Source of the DNA: Streptomonospora litoralis
GTDB taxonomy: Bacteria; Actinomycetota; Actinomycetes; Streptosporangiales; Streptosporangiaceae
Direction: 5' to 3'
Assembly (NCBI RefSeq): GCF_004323735.1
Contig: NZ_CP036455.1
Span: 2,165,101-2,229,100, forward strand
Length of the DNA: 64,000 bases
Part shown: one piece after another, positions 25,985-35,612 of the stretch
Layout of the letters: each line of letters opens with the position of its first letter
Position numbering within the stretch: position 1 is the stretch's first letter
Position numbers and translations under genes: made by a program
The notes under the pieces: model-generated
The model's input: only the letters and a program-made list of their open reading frames with translations
Database searches by the model: none
What the model was told of the DNA's origin: nothing

Positions 25985-26916
25985 CGGCGGCGGCCGGGCT
26001 GCGCGGGCGGCGGCTGCACCCCGGCGACGCGGTCTCCGTGGTCGCCCCGTGCAGCCCGGTGCCCGGCGACGTCCTGGACGCCGGGCTGGCCGTGCTGCGC
26101 GGCTGGGGACTGGAGGTGGTCGAGGGCGAACACCTGCGGGGCAGCCACCCCCGACTGCCCTACCTGGCCGGCACCGACGCCGAGCGCGCGGCCGATCTGC
26201 AGCGGGCCTGGCTGGACCCGCGCACGTCGGCGGTGGTCTGCGCGCGCGGCGGCGACGGCGCGCACCGCGTGCTGGACCGGCTGGACTTCACCGAGCTGCG
26301 CAGCGCCCCGGCCAAGGTGCTGGTGGGGTTCAGCGACGTCACCGCGCTGCACGAGGCGTTCGCGGTCGAGCTGGGGGCGGCCACTCTGCACGGCCCTGTG
26401 GTGGGGCTGGAGTCCTTCACCGAGGACGCGGCGGCCGCCGAGCACCTGCGCACCACCCTGTTCGCGCCGGAGAGCGCCACCGTGCTCACCGCACCGGGCG
26501 CCGAGACGCTCGTAGCGGGCAGGGCGCGCGGCGTCACCGTCGGCGGCAACCTGAGCGTGCTCAACGACAGCCTGGCGGCCCCGCACAGCCGCGCCTCGGC
26601 TGCGGGCGGCCTGGTGCTGCTGGAGGACGTGGCCGAGGACGTCTCCCGCATCGACCGGATGCTCACCCAGTTGCTGCGCAGCGGCTGGATGGAGGGTGCC
26701 GCCGGCGTCCTGCTGGGGTCCTGGGCCCGGTGCACCCCCGACGCCGCGACCGTGCGCACGCTGATGCTGGAGCGACTGGCGCCGCTGGGCGTCCCCGTGG
26801 TGGGCGAGTTCGGCTTCGGCCACCGCCCCGCCCAGCTCACCGTTCCGCTGGGAGCCGCCGCCGTCCTCGACGCCGGGGCGCGCACCCTCGCCCTGGAGCG
26901 GCCCGCGCTGCTGTAG
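25981..26916 (+). CDS. S66-family LD-carboxypeptidase
   Basis: A 311-residue muramoyl-tetrapeptide LD-carboxypeptidase (LdcA/MccF family), which removes the terminal D-Ala from murein tetrapeptides. Motifs: VSVVAPCSPVPGD at the N-terminus, CARGGDGAHRVLD, the nucleophile elbow VGFSDVTAL (Ser118), VTVGGNLSVLNDSL and the late His in FGFGHRPAQLTVPLG. It begins with GTG overlapping the S9 gene stop by 4 nt. With M55 and the dipeptide-type importer it forms a plausible murein-peptide recycling set. A MccF-like immunity role is a less likely alternative. Confidence 0.93.
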   Translation: MTAAAGLRGRRLHPGDAVSVVAPCSPVPGDVLDAGLAVLRGWGLEVVEGEHLRGSHPRLPYLAGTDAERAADLQRAWLDPRTSAVVCARGGDGAHRVLDRLDFTELRSAPAKVLVGFSDVTALHEAFAVELGAATLHGPVVGLESFTEDAAAAEHLRTTLFAPESATVLTAPGAETLVAGRARGVTVGGNLSVLNDSLAAPHSRASAAGGLVLLEDVAEDVSRIDRMLTQLLRSGWMEGAAGVLLGSWARCTPDAATVRTLMLERLAPLGVPVVGEFGFGHRPAQLTVPLGAAAVLDAGARTLALERPALL

Positions 26917-27112
26917 CGGGTGTGCGGCGGCTCGCCGATCGTCGGTGCGGGCGGGCGACCTTCGGCGTAGGCGGCCCGCGCCGGCCGCCGCCGTCGGTCC
27001 AACCCGATTCCAACCCGGAGCATGATGCGGGCCCACGCGGGGATGCCGATACTGGAAGGAAGAGGCAGGCGAAGAAGGAGACACCGAGTCACACCCGGGC
27101 AAGGAGGCCGAG

Positions 27113-27499
27113 ATGGTCGCGATCACGTCGCCGCACCACTGGAAACGGCGGCCCCGACAGGGTGGCGCCGGCGCCGAGCGGGCGCACAGTCCCTCCGGTA
27201 TCGGCCGGTTCGGACCGCGCCGCGTGCTCTCCGCCCTGCTCGCGGCACTCCAGGCGATGGTCGACGCACAGGGTCTGCTCCCCGAGCCCGACCCCGCGCG
27301 GGTGCGCACCATGCTCATCGAGATCGGCGAGCTCGATCCCGCCGCGCCGCCGCAGGAGCGGCGCCGGGCCCTGGCTGCCTTCCAGCGCGCGAGCGGACTC
27401 GCCGACGACGGCGTGGCCGACGGCCGCACCGTGTCCATGCTCTCCCGCGCCTGGCGGGAGCGCCGCGAAATGCACGCTCTGGGCGTCGATCCCGGCTGA
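27113..27499 (+). CDS. small protein with peptidoglycan-binding-like fold
   Basis: A 128-residue protein. After a basic ~40-residue lead, the second half reads as a PG_binding_1-like three-helix repeat: ALLAALQAMVDAQGLLPEPD, then RRRALAAFQRASGLADDGVAD followed by GRTVSMLSRAWRE. This matches the family pattern in which a FQ..GL..DG..G..T motif marks the fold. A strong site, AAGGAGG, lies 5 nt before the ATG. No signal peptide is evident, so an envelope role is uncertain. It follows the LD-carboxypeptidase after 196 bp on the same strand. Confidence 0.68.
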   Translation: MVAITSPHHWKRRPRQGGAGAERAHSPSGIGRFGPRRVLSALLAALQAMVDAQGLLPEPDPARVRTMLIEIGELDPAAPPQERRRALAAFQRASGLADDGVADGRTVSMLSRAWRERREMHALGVDPG

Positions 27500-27657
27500 G
27501 GCGCCGCTGAGTCCGGCGGTGCCGCGCCACACGGGGCCGGGCGCGGCCGCCGCCGCGCCGCGGTGCCGCGGTGCCGCGGTGGTGCCGCGCGGCCGGGTGA
27601 CCCGCCGAACACCGCCGCGCCTGCCGTGGGCACCCGGGTAGCTGGCAGGATCGGGCC

Positions 27658-28344
27658 ATGGCAGAGCAGAGATCCCCATACGACCTTCCCGACGCCTCCG
27701 GGCTCTCCGTCGCGGTGCTCGGCGGCACCGGCGACCAGGGCCGCGGCCTGGCGCTGCGGCTTGCGATGGCGGGCAACCGGGTGGTCATCGGTTCGCGCAG
27801 CGCCGAGCGCGCGCAGACCGCCGCCGCGGAGTTGGGCGCGGACATCCCGGTCAGCGGCGCCGGCAACGCCGAGGCGGCGCGCGGATGCGACGTGGTCATC
27901 GTGGCCGTGCCCTGGGAGGGCCACGGCGAACTGCTGCGATCGCTGGCCGGCGACCTGGCGGGCAAGCTCGTGGTCGACTGCGTGAACCCGCTGGGCTTCG
28001 ACAAGAAGGGGCCCTACGCACTGCAGGTCGAAGAGGGCAGTGCCGCTCAGCAGGCCGAGGCGCTGCTGCCCGACAGCCGCGTGGTCGCGGCCTTCCACCA
28101 CGTCTCCGCGGTGCTGATGCTGGACCCCGCCGTCGAACGGGTCGAGCTGGACGTACTGGTCCTGGGCGACGACCGCGACGCCACCGACACCGTGCGCGCA
28201 CTGGCCGCCCGCATCCCGGGGGTGCGCGGGATCTACGGCGGCCGGCTCCGCAACGCCCACCAGGTGGAGGCGCTCACCGCCAACATCATCGCCGTGAACC
28301 GCCGCTACAAGGCGCACGCGGGAGTGCGCGTCACCGACGTATGA
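27658..28344 (+). CDS. npdG: NADPH-dependent F420 reductase
   Basis: A 228-residue enzyme that interconverts NADP(H) and coenzyme F420(H2), feeding F420-dependent oxidoreductases. The dinucleotide fold LSVAVLGGTGDQGRGLALRL is at residues ~15-34. VVIGSRSAERAQ is the NADP-selective second strand, and CDVVIVAVPWEGHGELL and VVDCVNPLGFDKKGPYAL are family-typical. It ends GGRLRNAHQVEALTANIIAV. The ATG is preceded by CAGGAT at 6 nt. It is neighbour to an F420-type oxidoreductase (28.5 kb, convergent), so the pair probably belong to one physiological module. Confidence 0.94.
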   Translation: MAEQRSPYDLPDASGLSVAVLGGTGDQGRGLALRLAMAGNRVVIGSRSAERAQTAAAELGADIPVSGAGNAEAARGCDVVIVAVPWEGHGELLRSLAGDLAGKLVVDCVNPLGFDKKGPYALQVEEGSAAQQAEALLPDSRVVAAFHHVSAVLMLDPAVERVELDVLVLGDDRDATDTVRALAARIPGVRGIYGGRLRNAHQVEALTANIIAVNRRYKAHAGVRVTDV

Positions 28345-28471
28345 GCATCCGGCCGGTGGCGGGCCGCGCTGCGCCGCCCGCCACCGGCTCCTGCCGCAGG
28401 GGCGACCCCGCTTGGTCGGCGGGCAGCGCCGAACACGGCACCGGGTACGCGGTCGACGGAACCCGGCAGGC

Positions 28472-29509
28472 TCAGACCATGGAACGCAGCTTCTCGATGA
28501 GCTTGACCGGGTCGTCGCCCACGGGGGTCACGTTGAGGTGGGTGACGCCGGCGGCGCGGAAAGCGGCGACGCGCTCGCGGACGTAGGACTCCGGGCCGAC
28601 CAGGTTGGTCAGCTCCACCATCTCGTCGGGCACCGCGGCCGCCGCCTCGTCCTTCTTGCCGTCCAGGTAGAGGTCCTGGATGCGTTCGGCGGCCTCCTCG
28701 AAGCCGTAGCGCCGGGCGACGTCGTTGTAGAAGTTCTTGCCCTTGGCGCCCATGCCGCCGACGTAGAGCGCGATCATCGGGCGGGTGAAGTCGGCGAGCT
28801 TGCGGGTCTCCTCGCCCTCGCCGATGGCCAGCAGCCCGCCGGCGGAGATCTGCAGCTCGCCCAGCGCGGGGTCGCGCTTGGCCTTGCCGCGGGCCAGCGC
28901 CTCGCCCCACACGGTGCCGGCCCGTTCCGGGATGAACAGGTGCGGCAGCCAGCCGTCGGCGATCTCGGCGGTCATGGCCACGTTCTTCTCGCCGAGGGAG
29001 GCGACGAAGATCGGCACGCTGCTGCGCACCGGGTGGTTGATGATCTTCAGCGGCTTGCCCAGGCCGGTGCCCTGCTCGGGCGGCAGCGGCAGGGTGAGGG
29101 CGCGGCCGTCGTGGGTGAGCCGCTCTTCGCGCGCCCACACCTTGCGGCAGATCTCGACGATGTCGCGGGTGCGGCCCAGCGGCTTGGTGTAGGGGACGCC
29201 GTGCCAGCCTTCGATGACCTGCGGGCCGCTGGCGCCGAGCCCGAGCACGGCGCGGCCGTCGGAGAGGTAGTCGAGGCCGGCGGCCGTCTGGGCGATGAGG
29301 GTGGGGGTGCGGGTGTACAGGGGCAGGATCGCCGAGCCGATGTTGACGCGCTCGGTGCGCGCGGCGATGTAGCCCATCAGGGTGGGGCTGTCGTAGCCGT
29401 AGGCCTCGGCGACCCACACGGTGTCCAGCCCGGCCTTCTCCAACTCGACGACCTGGTCCACCGCCGGCTTGGCCTCGCCGGCGTACTGCAGCGGCATGGA
29501 GATGCGCAT
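28472..29509 (-). CDS. LLM-class F420-dependent oxidoreductase (Rv3520c-like)
   Basis: A 345-residue luciferase-like oxidoreductase close to the Rv3520c/TIGR03559 type. It starts MRISMPLQYAGEAKPAVDQV. Supporting segments: VWVAEAYGYDSPTLMGYIAA, NIGSAILPLYTRTPTLIAQT and GRAVLGLGASGPQVIEGWHG, with a C-terminal YVRERVAAFRAAGVTHLNVT. The ATG at 29509 has a strong site, AGGGAGGCACC, so the longer frame from 29545 is not used. Its substrate is unknown; family members are found with lipid and steroid metabolism. It is convergent with the F420 reductase gene and followed by no other minus-strand gene. Confidence 0.93.
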   Translation of the reverse strand: MRISMPLQYAGEAKPAVDQVVELEKAGLDTVWVAEAYGYDSPTLMGYIAARTERVNIGSAILPLYTRTPTLIAQTAAGLDYLSDGRAVLGLGASGPQVIEGWHGVPYTKPLGRTRDIVEICRKVWAREERLTHDGRALTLPLPPEQGTGLGKPLKIINHPVRSSVPIFVASLGEKNVAMTAEIADGWLPHLFIPERAGTVWGEALARGKAKRDPALGELQISAGGLLAIGEGEETRKLADFTRPMIALYVGGMGAKGKNFYNDVARRYGFEEAAERIQDLYLDGKKDEAAAAVPDEMVELTNLVGPESYVRERVAAFRAAGVTHLNVTPVGDDPVKLIEKLRSMV

Positions 29510-29559
29510 GGTGCCTCCCTGTGACTCGCGCGGCGGGGCGCGCACGGATGCGGCAACTC

Positions 29560-29571
29560 TACTACCGAGTA
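29560..29571. promoter_or_regulatory. short palindrome upstream of the F420 oxidoreductase gene
   Basis: TACT-ACCG-AGTA, about 50 bp upstream of ATG 29509. It resembles short operators of TetR-type lipid regulators only loosely. Confidence 0.2.
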
Positions 29572-29740
29572 ACGTTCTAATGTGCTGGCGGCCCGGGTGT
29601 CGCGGCGGGCGCCTTCACGGCCGTTTCGCCGGGTATCCGGCAGTGCCGGAGTGGTGCCGGGCCCGCCGGCCCCGGTGCGGCTCCTCCGTGCGGGACGCCC
29701 GCCGCCCGGTCGGGGGACCGGCGCCGGGCGCGCCGTAGCG

Positions 29741-29780
29741 CGCACCGCCCGCCGGATGCCGGCATCGGGCGGGCGGTGCG
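29741..29780 (-). terminator. panB transcription terminator
   Basis: A perfect 13-bp inverted repeat CGCACCGCCCGCC (29741-29753) / GGCGGGCGGTGCG (29768-29780), starting 6 bp after the panB stop. No T-run follows, as is common in high-GC actinobacteria. Confidence 0.7.
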
Positions 29781-29786
29781 GCGCGG

Positions 29787-30629
<843 letters not shown>

Positions 30630-31283
30630 GGTGCTCTCCTCCGGTGTCTCGAAGCGCGGCTGCGGCGTCTCCGGACGGTGTCGGACAGGCCGGGCGGCAG
30701 GGGGCCGTCGGCTGATTCATCATCCCATAGCAGGATTCGCGGCCTTCACCGTGTCCCAACTCCGCGGGGGCCGCGGATCATCCCGGGGCCCGCCCGCCTC
30801 CGCACACCCGTGCGCCACCCGCCCGACCGCCGGTTTCGCGAGGCGTACGGCTGCCGCCGGCGGGCTTCCGGCCTGCGTCCGCCGGGCGGCTCCGTATCGG
30901 AGTTTCGGCACTCGGTGCCCCTCTTCGGCACCACAATGCGCAATGCACGCTGACGTGAACCGCGGTATGTGCGGACGGAAAGAATTCGCTCTATCTGCGA
31001 AAATCGCCACTGAATCGGCAGAATTGGACCAACCGCCGCGGGATGGTGGATATATTGTCGGTGGCTCCGACGAGGCGCGGTAATGCGGGCGCGGGCGCCG
31101 CCATAAGAAGCGCGGCCGACCACTATCGATGTGCGCAGCAATGCCATAAACTGTTCCGCACAACGGCCTCCGGAACCACGCATCCCGCTCCCGGCCGTGC
31201 GGCGATGCACTCTGCGGGTTTCACCAGCCACGGACCCGAATAGCAGATACCCGGCCGCCTCGCGCCAGGAAGGAATTTCCGTT
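30630..31283. other. 654-bp divergent intergenic region, AT-richer than surroundings
   Basis: Lies between panB (minus) and the NarL-type regulator (plus). About 30950-31200 is clearly AT-richer than the genome average and contains TATATT at 31051-31056 as a possible -10. I see no gene with a credible product: the crossing frames are Cys/Arg-rich shadows. No tandem repeat is seen. It probably holds the regulator's promoter and a long leader. Confidence 0.4.
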
Positions 31284-32006
31284 GTGAGTGGGCACCCCCC
31301 CGCCCCGGACGCAGCATACGCCGTCCCGACCGAGACCCCGGTGCCGCCCGTCAAGGTGCTCGTCGTCGACGACCACGCCTTCTTCCGGCGCGGACTCGTC
31401 TCGGTCCTGGACGACGAGCCCGACATCGACGTGGTCGGCGAGTCCGCCGACGGCCAGCACGCCGTGCGCACGGCGGCCGACCTGGTCCCCGACGTCGTGC
31501 TGATGGACGTGTGGATGCCCGGCAGCAGCGGTATCGACGCCTGCACCGGGATCAAGGACATGGTGCCCAGCGCCAAGATCGTCATGCTGACCATGAGCGA
31601 CGAGGAGGACGATCTCTTCGAGGCCCTCAAGGCGGGAGCCACCGGCTACCTGCTCAAGGAGATCTCCGTCGACGAACTGCCCTCCGCCGTGCGCGCCATC
31701 GCCAGCGGGCAGTCCTTCATCACCCCGTCCATGGCCACCAAGCTCATCGGCGAGTTCACCGCCCTGGCCAAGAAGGACGGGGGCCGCGCCCGCCGGGTCC
31801 CCGCCCCGCACCTCACCGGCCGCGAAACCGAGGTCCTGCGCGGCGTCGCGCGGTGCCGCAACAACAAGGAGATCGCCGAGCAGCTCTTCATCTCCGAGCA
31901 CACGGTGAAGAACCACGTGCGCAACATCCTGGAGAAACTGCAACTCCACTCCCGCACCGAGGCGGCGGTCTACGCGGTGCGCGAGAAGTTCCTCGACGGC
32001 GAGTAG
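31284..32006 (+). CDS. NarL/LuxR-family response regulator
   Basis: A 240-residue two-component response regulator. The receiver domain (residues ~23-145) has the acidic pocket KVLVVDDHAFFRRG, phosphoacceptor Asp75 in VVLMDVWMPGSSG, the Thr in IVMLTMSDEEDD and the Lys in GYLLKEISVDE. The C-terminal LuxR HTH (~175-235) is LTGRETEVLRGVARCRNNKE, with a late EHTVKNHVRNILEKL. GTG 31284 is chosen for the AGGAAGGA site upstream; the frame extends further left without a site. No histidine kinase gene is within the window on either side, so it is an orphan here. Confidence 0.94.
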   Translation: MSGHPPAPDAAYAVPTETPVPPVKVLVVDDHAFFRRGLVSVLDDEPDIDVVGESADGQHAVRTAADLVPDVVLMDVWMPGSSGIDACTGIKDMVPSAKIVMLTMSDEEDDLFEALKAGATGYLLKEISVDELPSAVRAIASGQSFITPSMATKLIGEFTALAKKDGGRARRVPAPHLTGRETEVLRGVARCRNNKEIAEQLFISEHTVKNHVRNILEKLQLHSRTEAAVYAVREKFLDGE

Positions 32007-32126
32007 GCCCGCGGTGCGGTCCCGCGTCGGCCCCGCCCGGGGACCGCCGCGGCCGAGGGCCGGAAGCCTACCGCTCAGCCGGACGCCCGCACCCCCGGCG
32101 GGATGCGCGGGCGCCCCGCGGCCGGC

Positions 32127-33488
32127 TCAGAGTGTCGGCAGGTAGCGCTGCAGCTCGTAGGGGGTGACCTGGCGGCGGTAGGACTCCCACTCCGCCTTCT
32201 TGTTGCGGAGGAAGAAGTCGAAGACGTGCTCGCCCAGTGTCTCGGCGACGAGTTCGCTGTTCTCCATCGCCCGGATGGCCTCGTCCAGGCTCTGCGGCAG
32301 TGGCGCTATGCCCAGTGCGCGGCGTTCGGAGTCGGTCAGCGCCCACACGTCGTCCTCGGCGCCCGGAGGCAGCTCGTAGCCCTCCTCGATGCCCTTCAGG
32401 CCCGCGGCCAGGATCAGGGCGTAGGCGAGGTAGGGGTTGCAGGCCGTGTCGACGGAGCGGAACTCGATCCGGCTGGAGTTGCTCTTGTCGGGCTTGTACA
32501 TCGGCACCCGCACCAGCGCCGAGCGGTTGTTGTGGCCCCAGCACACATACGCCGGAGCCTCGCCGCCGGCGCCCGCCGAGGCGGCGGCGTTGTCCCACAG
32601 CCGCTTATAGGAGTTCACCCACTGGTTGCACACCGCGGTGATCTCGCCGGCGTGGCGCAGCAGGCCGGCGATGAACCCGCGGCCGACCTTGGACATCTGG
32701 TATTCCGCGCCGGGCTCGTAGAACGCGTTGCGCTCGCCCTCGAACAGCGACATGTGGGTGTGCATGCCCGAGCCCGGGTACTCGGTGAAGGGCTTGGGCA
32801 TGAAAGTGGCGTAGACGCCCTGCTCCATCGCCACCTCCTTCATCACCAGACGGAACGTCATGATGTTGTCGGCGGTGGTCAGCGCGTCGGCGTAGCGCAG
32901 GTCGATCTCCTGCTGGCCCGGGCCGCCCTCGTGGTGGCTGAACTCCACGGAGATGCCCATGGCCTCCAGCATGTTGATGGCGTTGCGCCGGAAGTCGTGC
33001 GCGCTGTTGTGCGGGGTGTGGTCGAAGTAGCCGCCCGAGTCGTTGGGTTCGGGGAATTCGCCGTGCTCCGGCTTCTTCTTCAGCAGGTAGAACTCGATCT
33101 CGGGGTGGGTGTAGAAGGTGAACCCGAGGTCGGACGCCTTGCTGAGCTGGCGTTTGAGCACATGGCGGGGATCGGCGTAGCTGGGGCTGCCGTCGGGCAT
33201 CAGGATGTCGCAGTACATCCGCGCCGTGCCGTGCGGCTCGTTGCGCCACGGCAGCACCTGGAACGTGGCGGGGTCGGGCTGGGCCAGCATGTCGGCCTCG
33301 TAGACCCGCGCGAACCCCTCGATCGCCGAGCCGTCGAAGCCGATCCCCTCGGTGAACGCGGCCTCCAGCTCGGCCGGGGCTACGGCGACCGACTTGAGGT
33401 AACCGAGCACATCGGTGAACCACAGTCGGACGAACCGGATATCGCGCTCCTCCAGGGTCCGGAGCACGAACTCCTGCTGTCGGTTCAC
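32127..33488 (-). CDS. glnA2: glutamine synthetase, GlnA2-type
   Basis: A 453-residue type I glutamine synthetase (Glu + NH3 + ATP) that resembles Mycobacterium GlnA2 (MDRQ.EFVLRTLEERDIRFV) more than GlnA1. Motifs: VRLWFTDVLGYLKSVAVAP, GFDGSAIEGFARVYEADM, the ATP/metal segment FMPKPFTEYPGSGMHTHMSL, and NRSALVRVPMYKP then IEFRSVDTACNPYLAYALIL. The GTG at 33488 has GGAAGGTGGACC. It is divergent from nadE. Its role relative to GlnA1 is unclear; in streptomycetes such paralogues contribute little to bulk assimilation. Confidence 0.95.
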   Translation of the reverse strand: MNRQQEFVLRTLEERDIRFVRLWFTDVLGYLKSVAVAPAELEAAFTEGIGFDGSAIEGFARVYEADMLAQPDPATFQVLPWRNEPHGTARMYCDILMPDGSPSYADPRHVLKRQLSKASDLGFTFYTHPEIEFYLLKKKPEHGEFPEPNDSGGYFDHTPHNSAHDFRRNAINMLEAMGISVEFSHHEGGPGQQEIDLRYADALTTADNIMTFRLVMKEVAMEQGVYATFMPKPFTEYPGSGMHTHMSLFEGERNAFYEPGAEYQMSKVGRGFIAGLLRHAGEITAVCNQWVNSYKRLWDNAAASAGAGGEAPAYVCWGHNNRSALVRVPMYKPDKSNSSRIEFRSVDTACNPYLAYALILAAGLKGIEEGYELPPGAEDDVWALTDSERRALGIAPLPQSLDEAIRAMENSELVAETLGEHVFDFFLRNKKAEWESYRRQVTPYELQRYLPTL

Positions 33489-33688
33489 GGTCCACCTTCC
33501 TCGTAGTGGTGCACGCGGCGTCGCCGTCCGTCGCGGTCGGTACGGTCCTTACCGCCAGTCTGCACGCCGCAGGTTTCCGACGTATTAACGCAGCTCGCGC
33601 CGTCGGCCGTGACGCCAGTGTACGCAGTCTCACTTCGCCGTCCTCCGCGCGCCGGGGACCGGGGCGGCGCGTCGAGCGGGGCACCGAC

Positions 33689-33694
33689 TAGTCT
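33689..33694 (+). promoter_or_regulatory. candidate -10 box for nadE
   Basis: TAGTCT, ending 7 nt before the GTG at 33702. No ribosome site is present; leaderless spacing. Confidence 0.45.
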
Positions 33695-33701
33695 CGACGG
33701 C

Positions 33702-35483
33702 GTGGCCCAGCTCAGAATCGCGATGGCGCAAGTGAACCCCACCGTCGGCGACCTCGACGGAAACTGCCGGACGATCGCCGACTACGCCCGGCGCGCGCAC
33801 GACGCGGGCGCGCACCTGGCCGTCTTCCCCGAACTCGCGGTGACCGGATACCCGGTCGAGGACCTCGCACTGCGCAACTCCTTCGTCTCCGCCTCCGTCA
33901 AGGCCGTCGCCGCCCTCGCCGAGCGGCTGGCCGACGACGGGCTGGGGGAGCTGCCGGTCGCGGTCGGATACCTGAGCCGCCGCGCCGGCGTCGGCGAACG
34001 CTACGGCCAGCCCGCCGGCGCGCCGCAGAACGCGTTCGCGCTGCTGTACCGCGGCCGCGTGGAGGTCACCTCGGCCAAGCACCACCTGCCGAACTACGGC
34101 GTGTTCGACGAGTTCCGCCACTTCGTCCCCGGCGAGACCCTCCCGGTCGTGCGGATCCACGGCGCCGATGTCGCCTTCGCCGTCTGCGAGGACCTGTGGC
34201 AGGGCGGCGGACCCGTCGCCGCCGCCCGCCGGGCCCGCGCCGGGCTGCTGGTGACCGTCAACGCCTCCCCCTACGAGCGCGACAAGGACAACGTCCGCCT
34301 GGAGCTGTGCCAGCGCCGCGCCCGCGAGATCGGCGCCGTGGTGGGCTATGTGAACATGAGCGGCGGCCAGGACGAGCTGATCTTCGACGGTGACTCGCTG
34401 ATCGTCGACGCCGAGGGCGAGCTGTTCGCGCGCGCACCCAAGTTCGAGGAGGACCTGTTCGTCACCGACCTCGCGCTGCCCGACGCGCGGGAGAGGGCGG
34501 GGGAGGACCCCACGTCCGAGGATCGGGGCGAGTCCGTCGACGGTGTGCGCGTGGTGCGCCACACCCTCTCCGCCGAGCCGGTCGCGGCCTACGCGCCCGA
34601 ACCGCCGGTGCTCACCCCGCGCGCCGATCCCGCCTCCGACGTCGGCGAGGTCTACCGCGCCCTCGTCGTGGGGGTGCGCGACTACGCGCGCAAGAACGGC
34701 TTCGGCTCCGCCGCCGTGGCGCTCTCCGGGGGCATCGACTCCGCGGTGACCACCACCGTGGCCGTGGACGCGCTGGGCGCCGACCGTGTGCACGCGCTGC
34801 TGCTGCCCAGCAAGTACTCCAGCGAGCACTCGCTCACCGACGCCGAAGACCTGGCCAAGCGCCAGGGCATCAGCGCGCGCACGGTGGCCATCGCGCCGAT
34901 CGTGGCCGCCTTCGAGGAGAGCATGGCCCTGGACGGCCTGGCCGCGGAGAACCTGCAGGCGCGGGTGCGCGGCACGCTGCTGATGGGCCTGTCCAACCAG
35001 GAGGGCCACCTGGTGCTGGCCCCCGGCAACAAGAGCGAGCTGGCCACCGGCTACTCCACGCTCTACGGGGACTCGGTGGGCGGGTTCGCGCCGATCAAGG
35101 ACTGCTGGAAGTCGCTGGTGTGGGAGCTGGCGCGCTGGCGCAACGCCCAGGCCGAGCGGGCGGGCGCACCCGCCCCGATCCCGGAGAACTCGATCAGCAA
35201 GGCGCCGAGCGCCGAGCTGCGCCCGGGCCAGGTGGACACCGACTCGCTGCCCGACTACGACCTGCTCGACGGGCTGCTGGACGCCTACATCGGCACCGAC
35301 AAGGGCATGCGGGAGCTGACGACCGCGGGCTACGACCCCGAGCTGGTCCAACGCGTCATCCGCATGGTCGACCGCGCCGAGTACAAGCGCCGCCAGTACC
35401 CGCCCGGCCCCAAGATCAGCTCCCGCAACTTCGGCCGCGACCGGCGGCTGCCCATCACCAACCGCTGGACGCCGACGGCGTGA
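33702..35483 (+). CDS. nadE: glutamine-dependent NAD+ synthetase
   Basis: A 593-residue two-domain enzyme. The N-terminal nitrilase-type glutaminase has Glu in LAVFPELAVTGYPVEDL, Lys in SAKHHLPNYGVFDEF and Cys in VAFAVCEDLWQGGG. The C-terminal synthetase (about residue 300 on) has the PP-loop AALSGGIDSAVTTTVA-like segment, LLPSKYSSEHSLTDAEDLA and GNKSELATGYSTLYGDSVGG. The final step of NAD synthesis uses ammonia tunnelled from glutamine. GTG 33702 opens the conserved QLRIAMAQVNPTVGDLDGN region. It is divergent from glnA2, which links glutamine supply and use by position only. Confidence 0.96.
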   Translation: MAQLRIAMAQVNPTVGDLDGNCRTIADYARRAHDAGAHLAVFPELAVTGYPVEDLALRNSFVSASVKAVAALAERLADDGLGELPVAVGYLSRRAGVGERYGQPAGAPQNAFALLYRGRVEVTSAKHHLPNYGVFDEFRHFVPGETLPVVRIHGADVAFAVCEDLWQGGGPVAAARRARAGLLVTVNASPYERDKDNVRLELCQRRAREIGAVVGYVNMSGGQDELIFDGDSLIVDAEGELFARAPKFEEDLFVTDLALPDARERAGEDPTSEDRGESVDGVRVVRHTLSAEPVAAYAPEPPVLTPRADPASDVGEVYRALVVGVRDYARKNGFGSAAVALSGGIDSAVTTTVAVDALGADRVHALLLPSKYSSEHSLTDAEDLAKRQGISARTVAIAPIVAAFEESMALDGLAAENLQARVRGTLLMGLSNQEGHLVLAPGNKSELATGYSTLYGDSVGGFAPIKDCWKSLVWELARWRNAQAERAGAPAPIPENSISKAPSAELRPGQVDTDSLPDYDLLDGLLDAYIGTDKGMRELTTAGYDPELVQRVIRMVDRAEYKRRQYPPGPKISSRNFGRDRRLPITNRWTPTA

Positions 35484-35516
35484 GCGGGACACCTGCATCC
35501 GCGGCCGGTGACGGGC

Positions 35517-35577
35517 GGCTCAGGCGCGCTGCGCCGCCCTGGTCTGCCGACCGGTGACAGGGCAGCGCAGCGGAGCC
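35517..35577. terminator. long hairpin between convergent nadE and LAL genes
   Basis: Imperfect inverted repeat: left arm from GGCTCAGG at 35517 to GCCGCCCTG near 35541, right arm CAGGGCAGCGCAGCGGAGCC at 35558-35577. It lies 33 bp after the nadE stop and 35 bp past the stop of the convergent regulator gene, so it could serve both. Confidence 0.5.
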
Positions 35578-35612
35578 GCGTGCGCCGGTCCCCGGTGCGG
35601 TCGGCCGGGGCA

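Noticed and set aside
33573-33588. GlnR half-site upstream of glnA2 (TTAAT-n6-GAAAC on the minus strand)
   Set aside because: Only one weak pair is present and the following half-sites do not match at 6-nt spacing, unlike the complete box at glnA.
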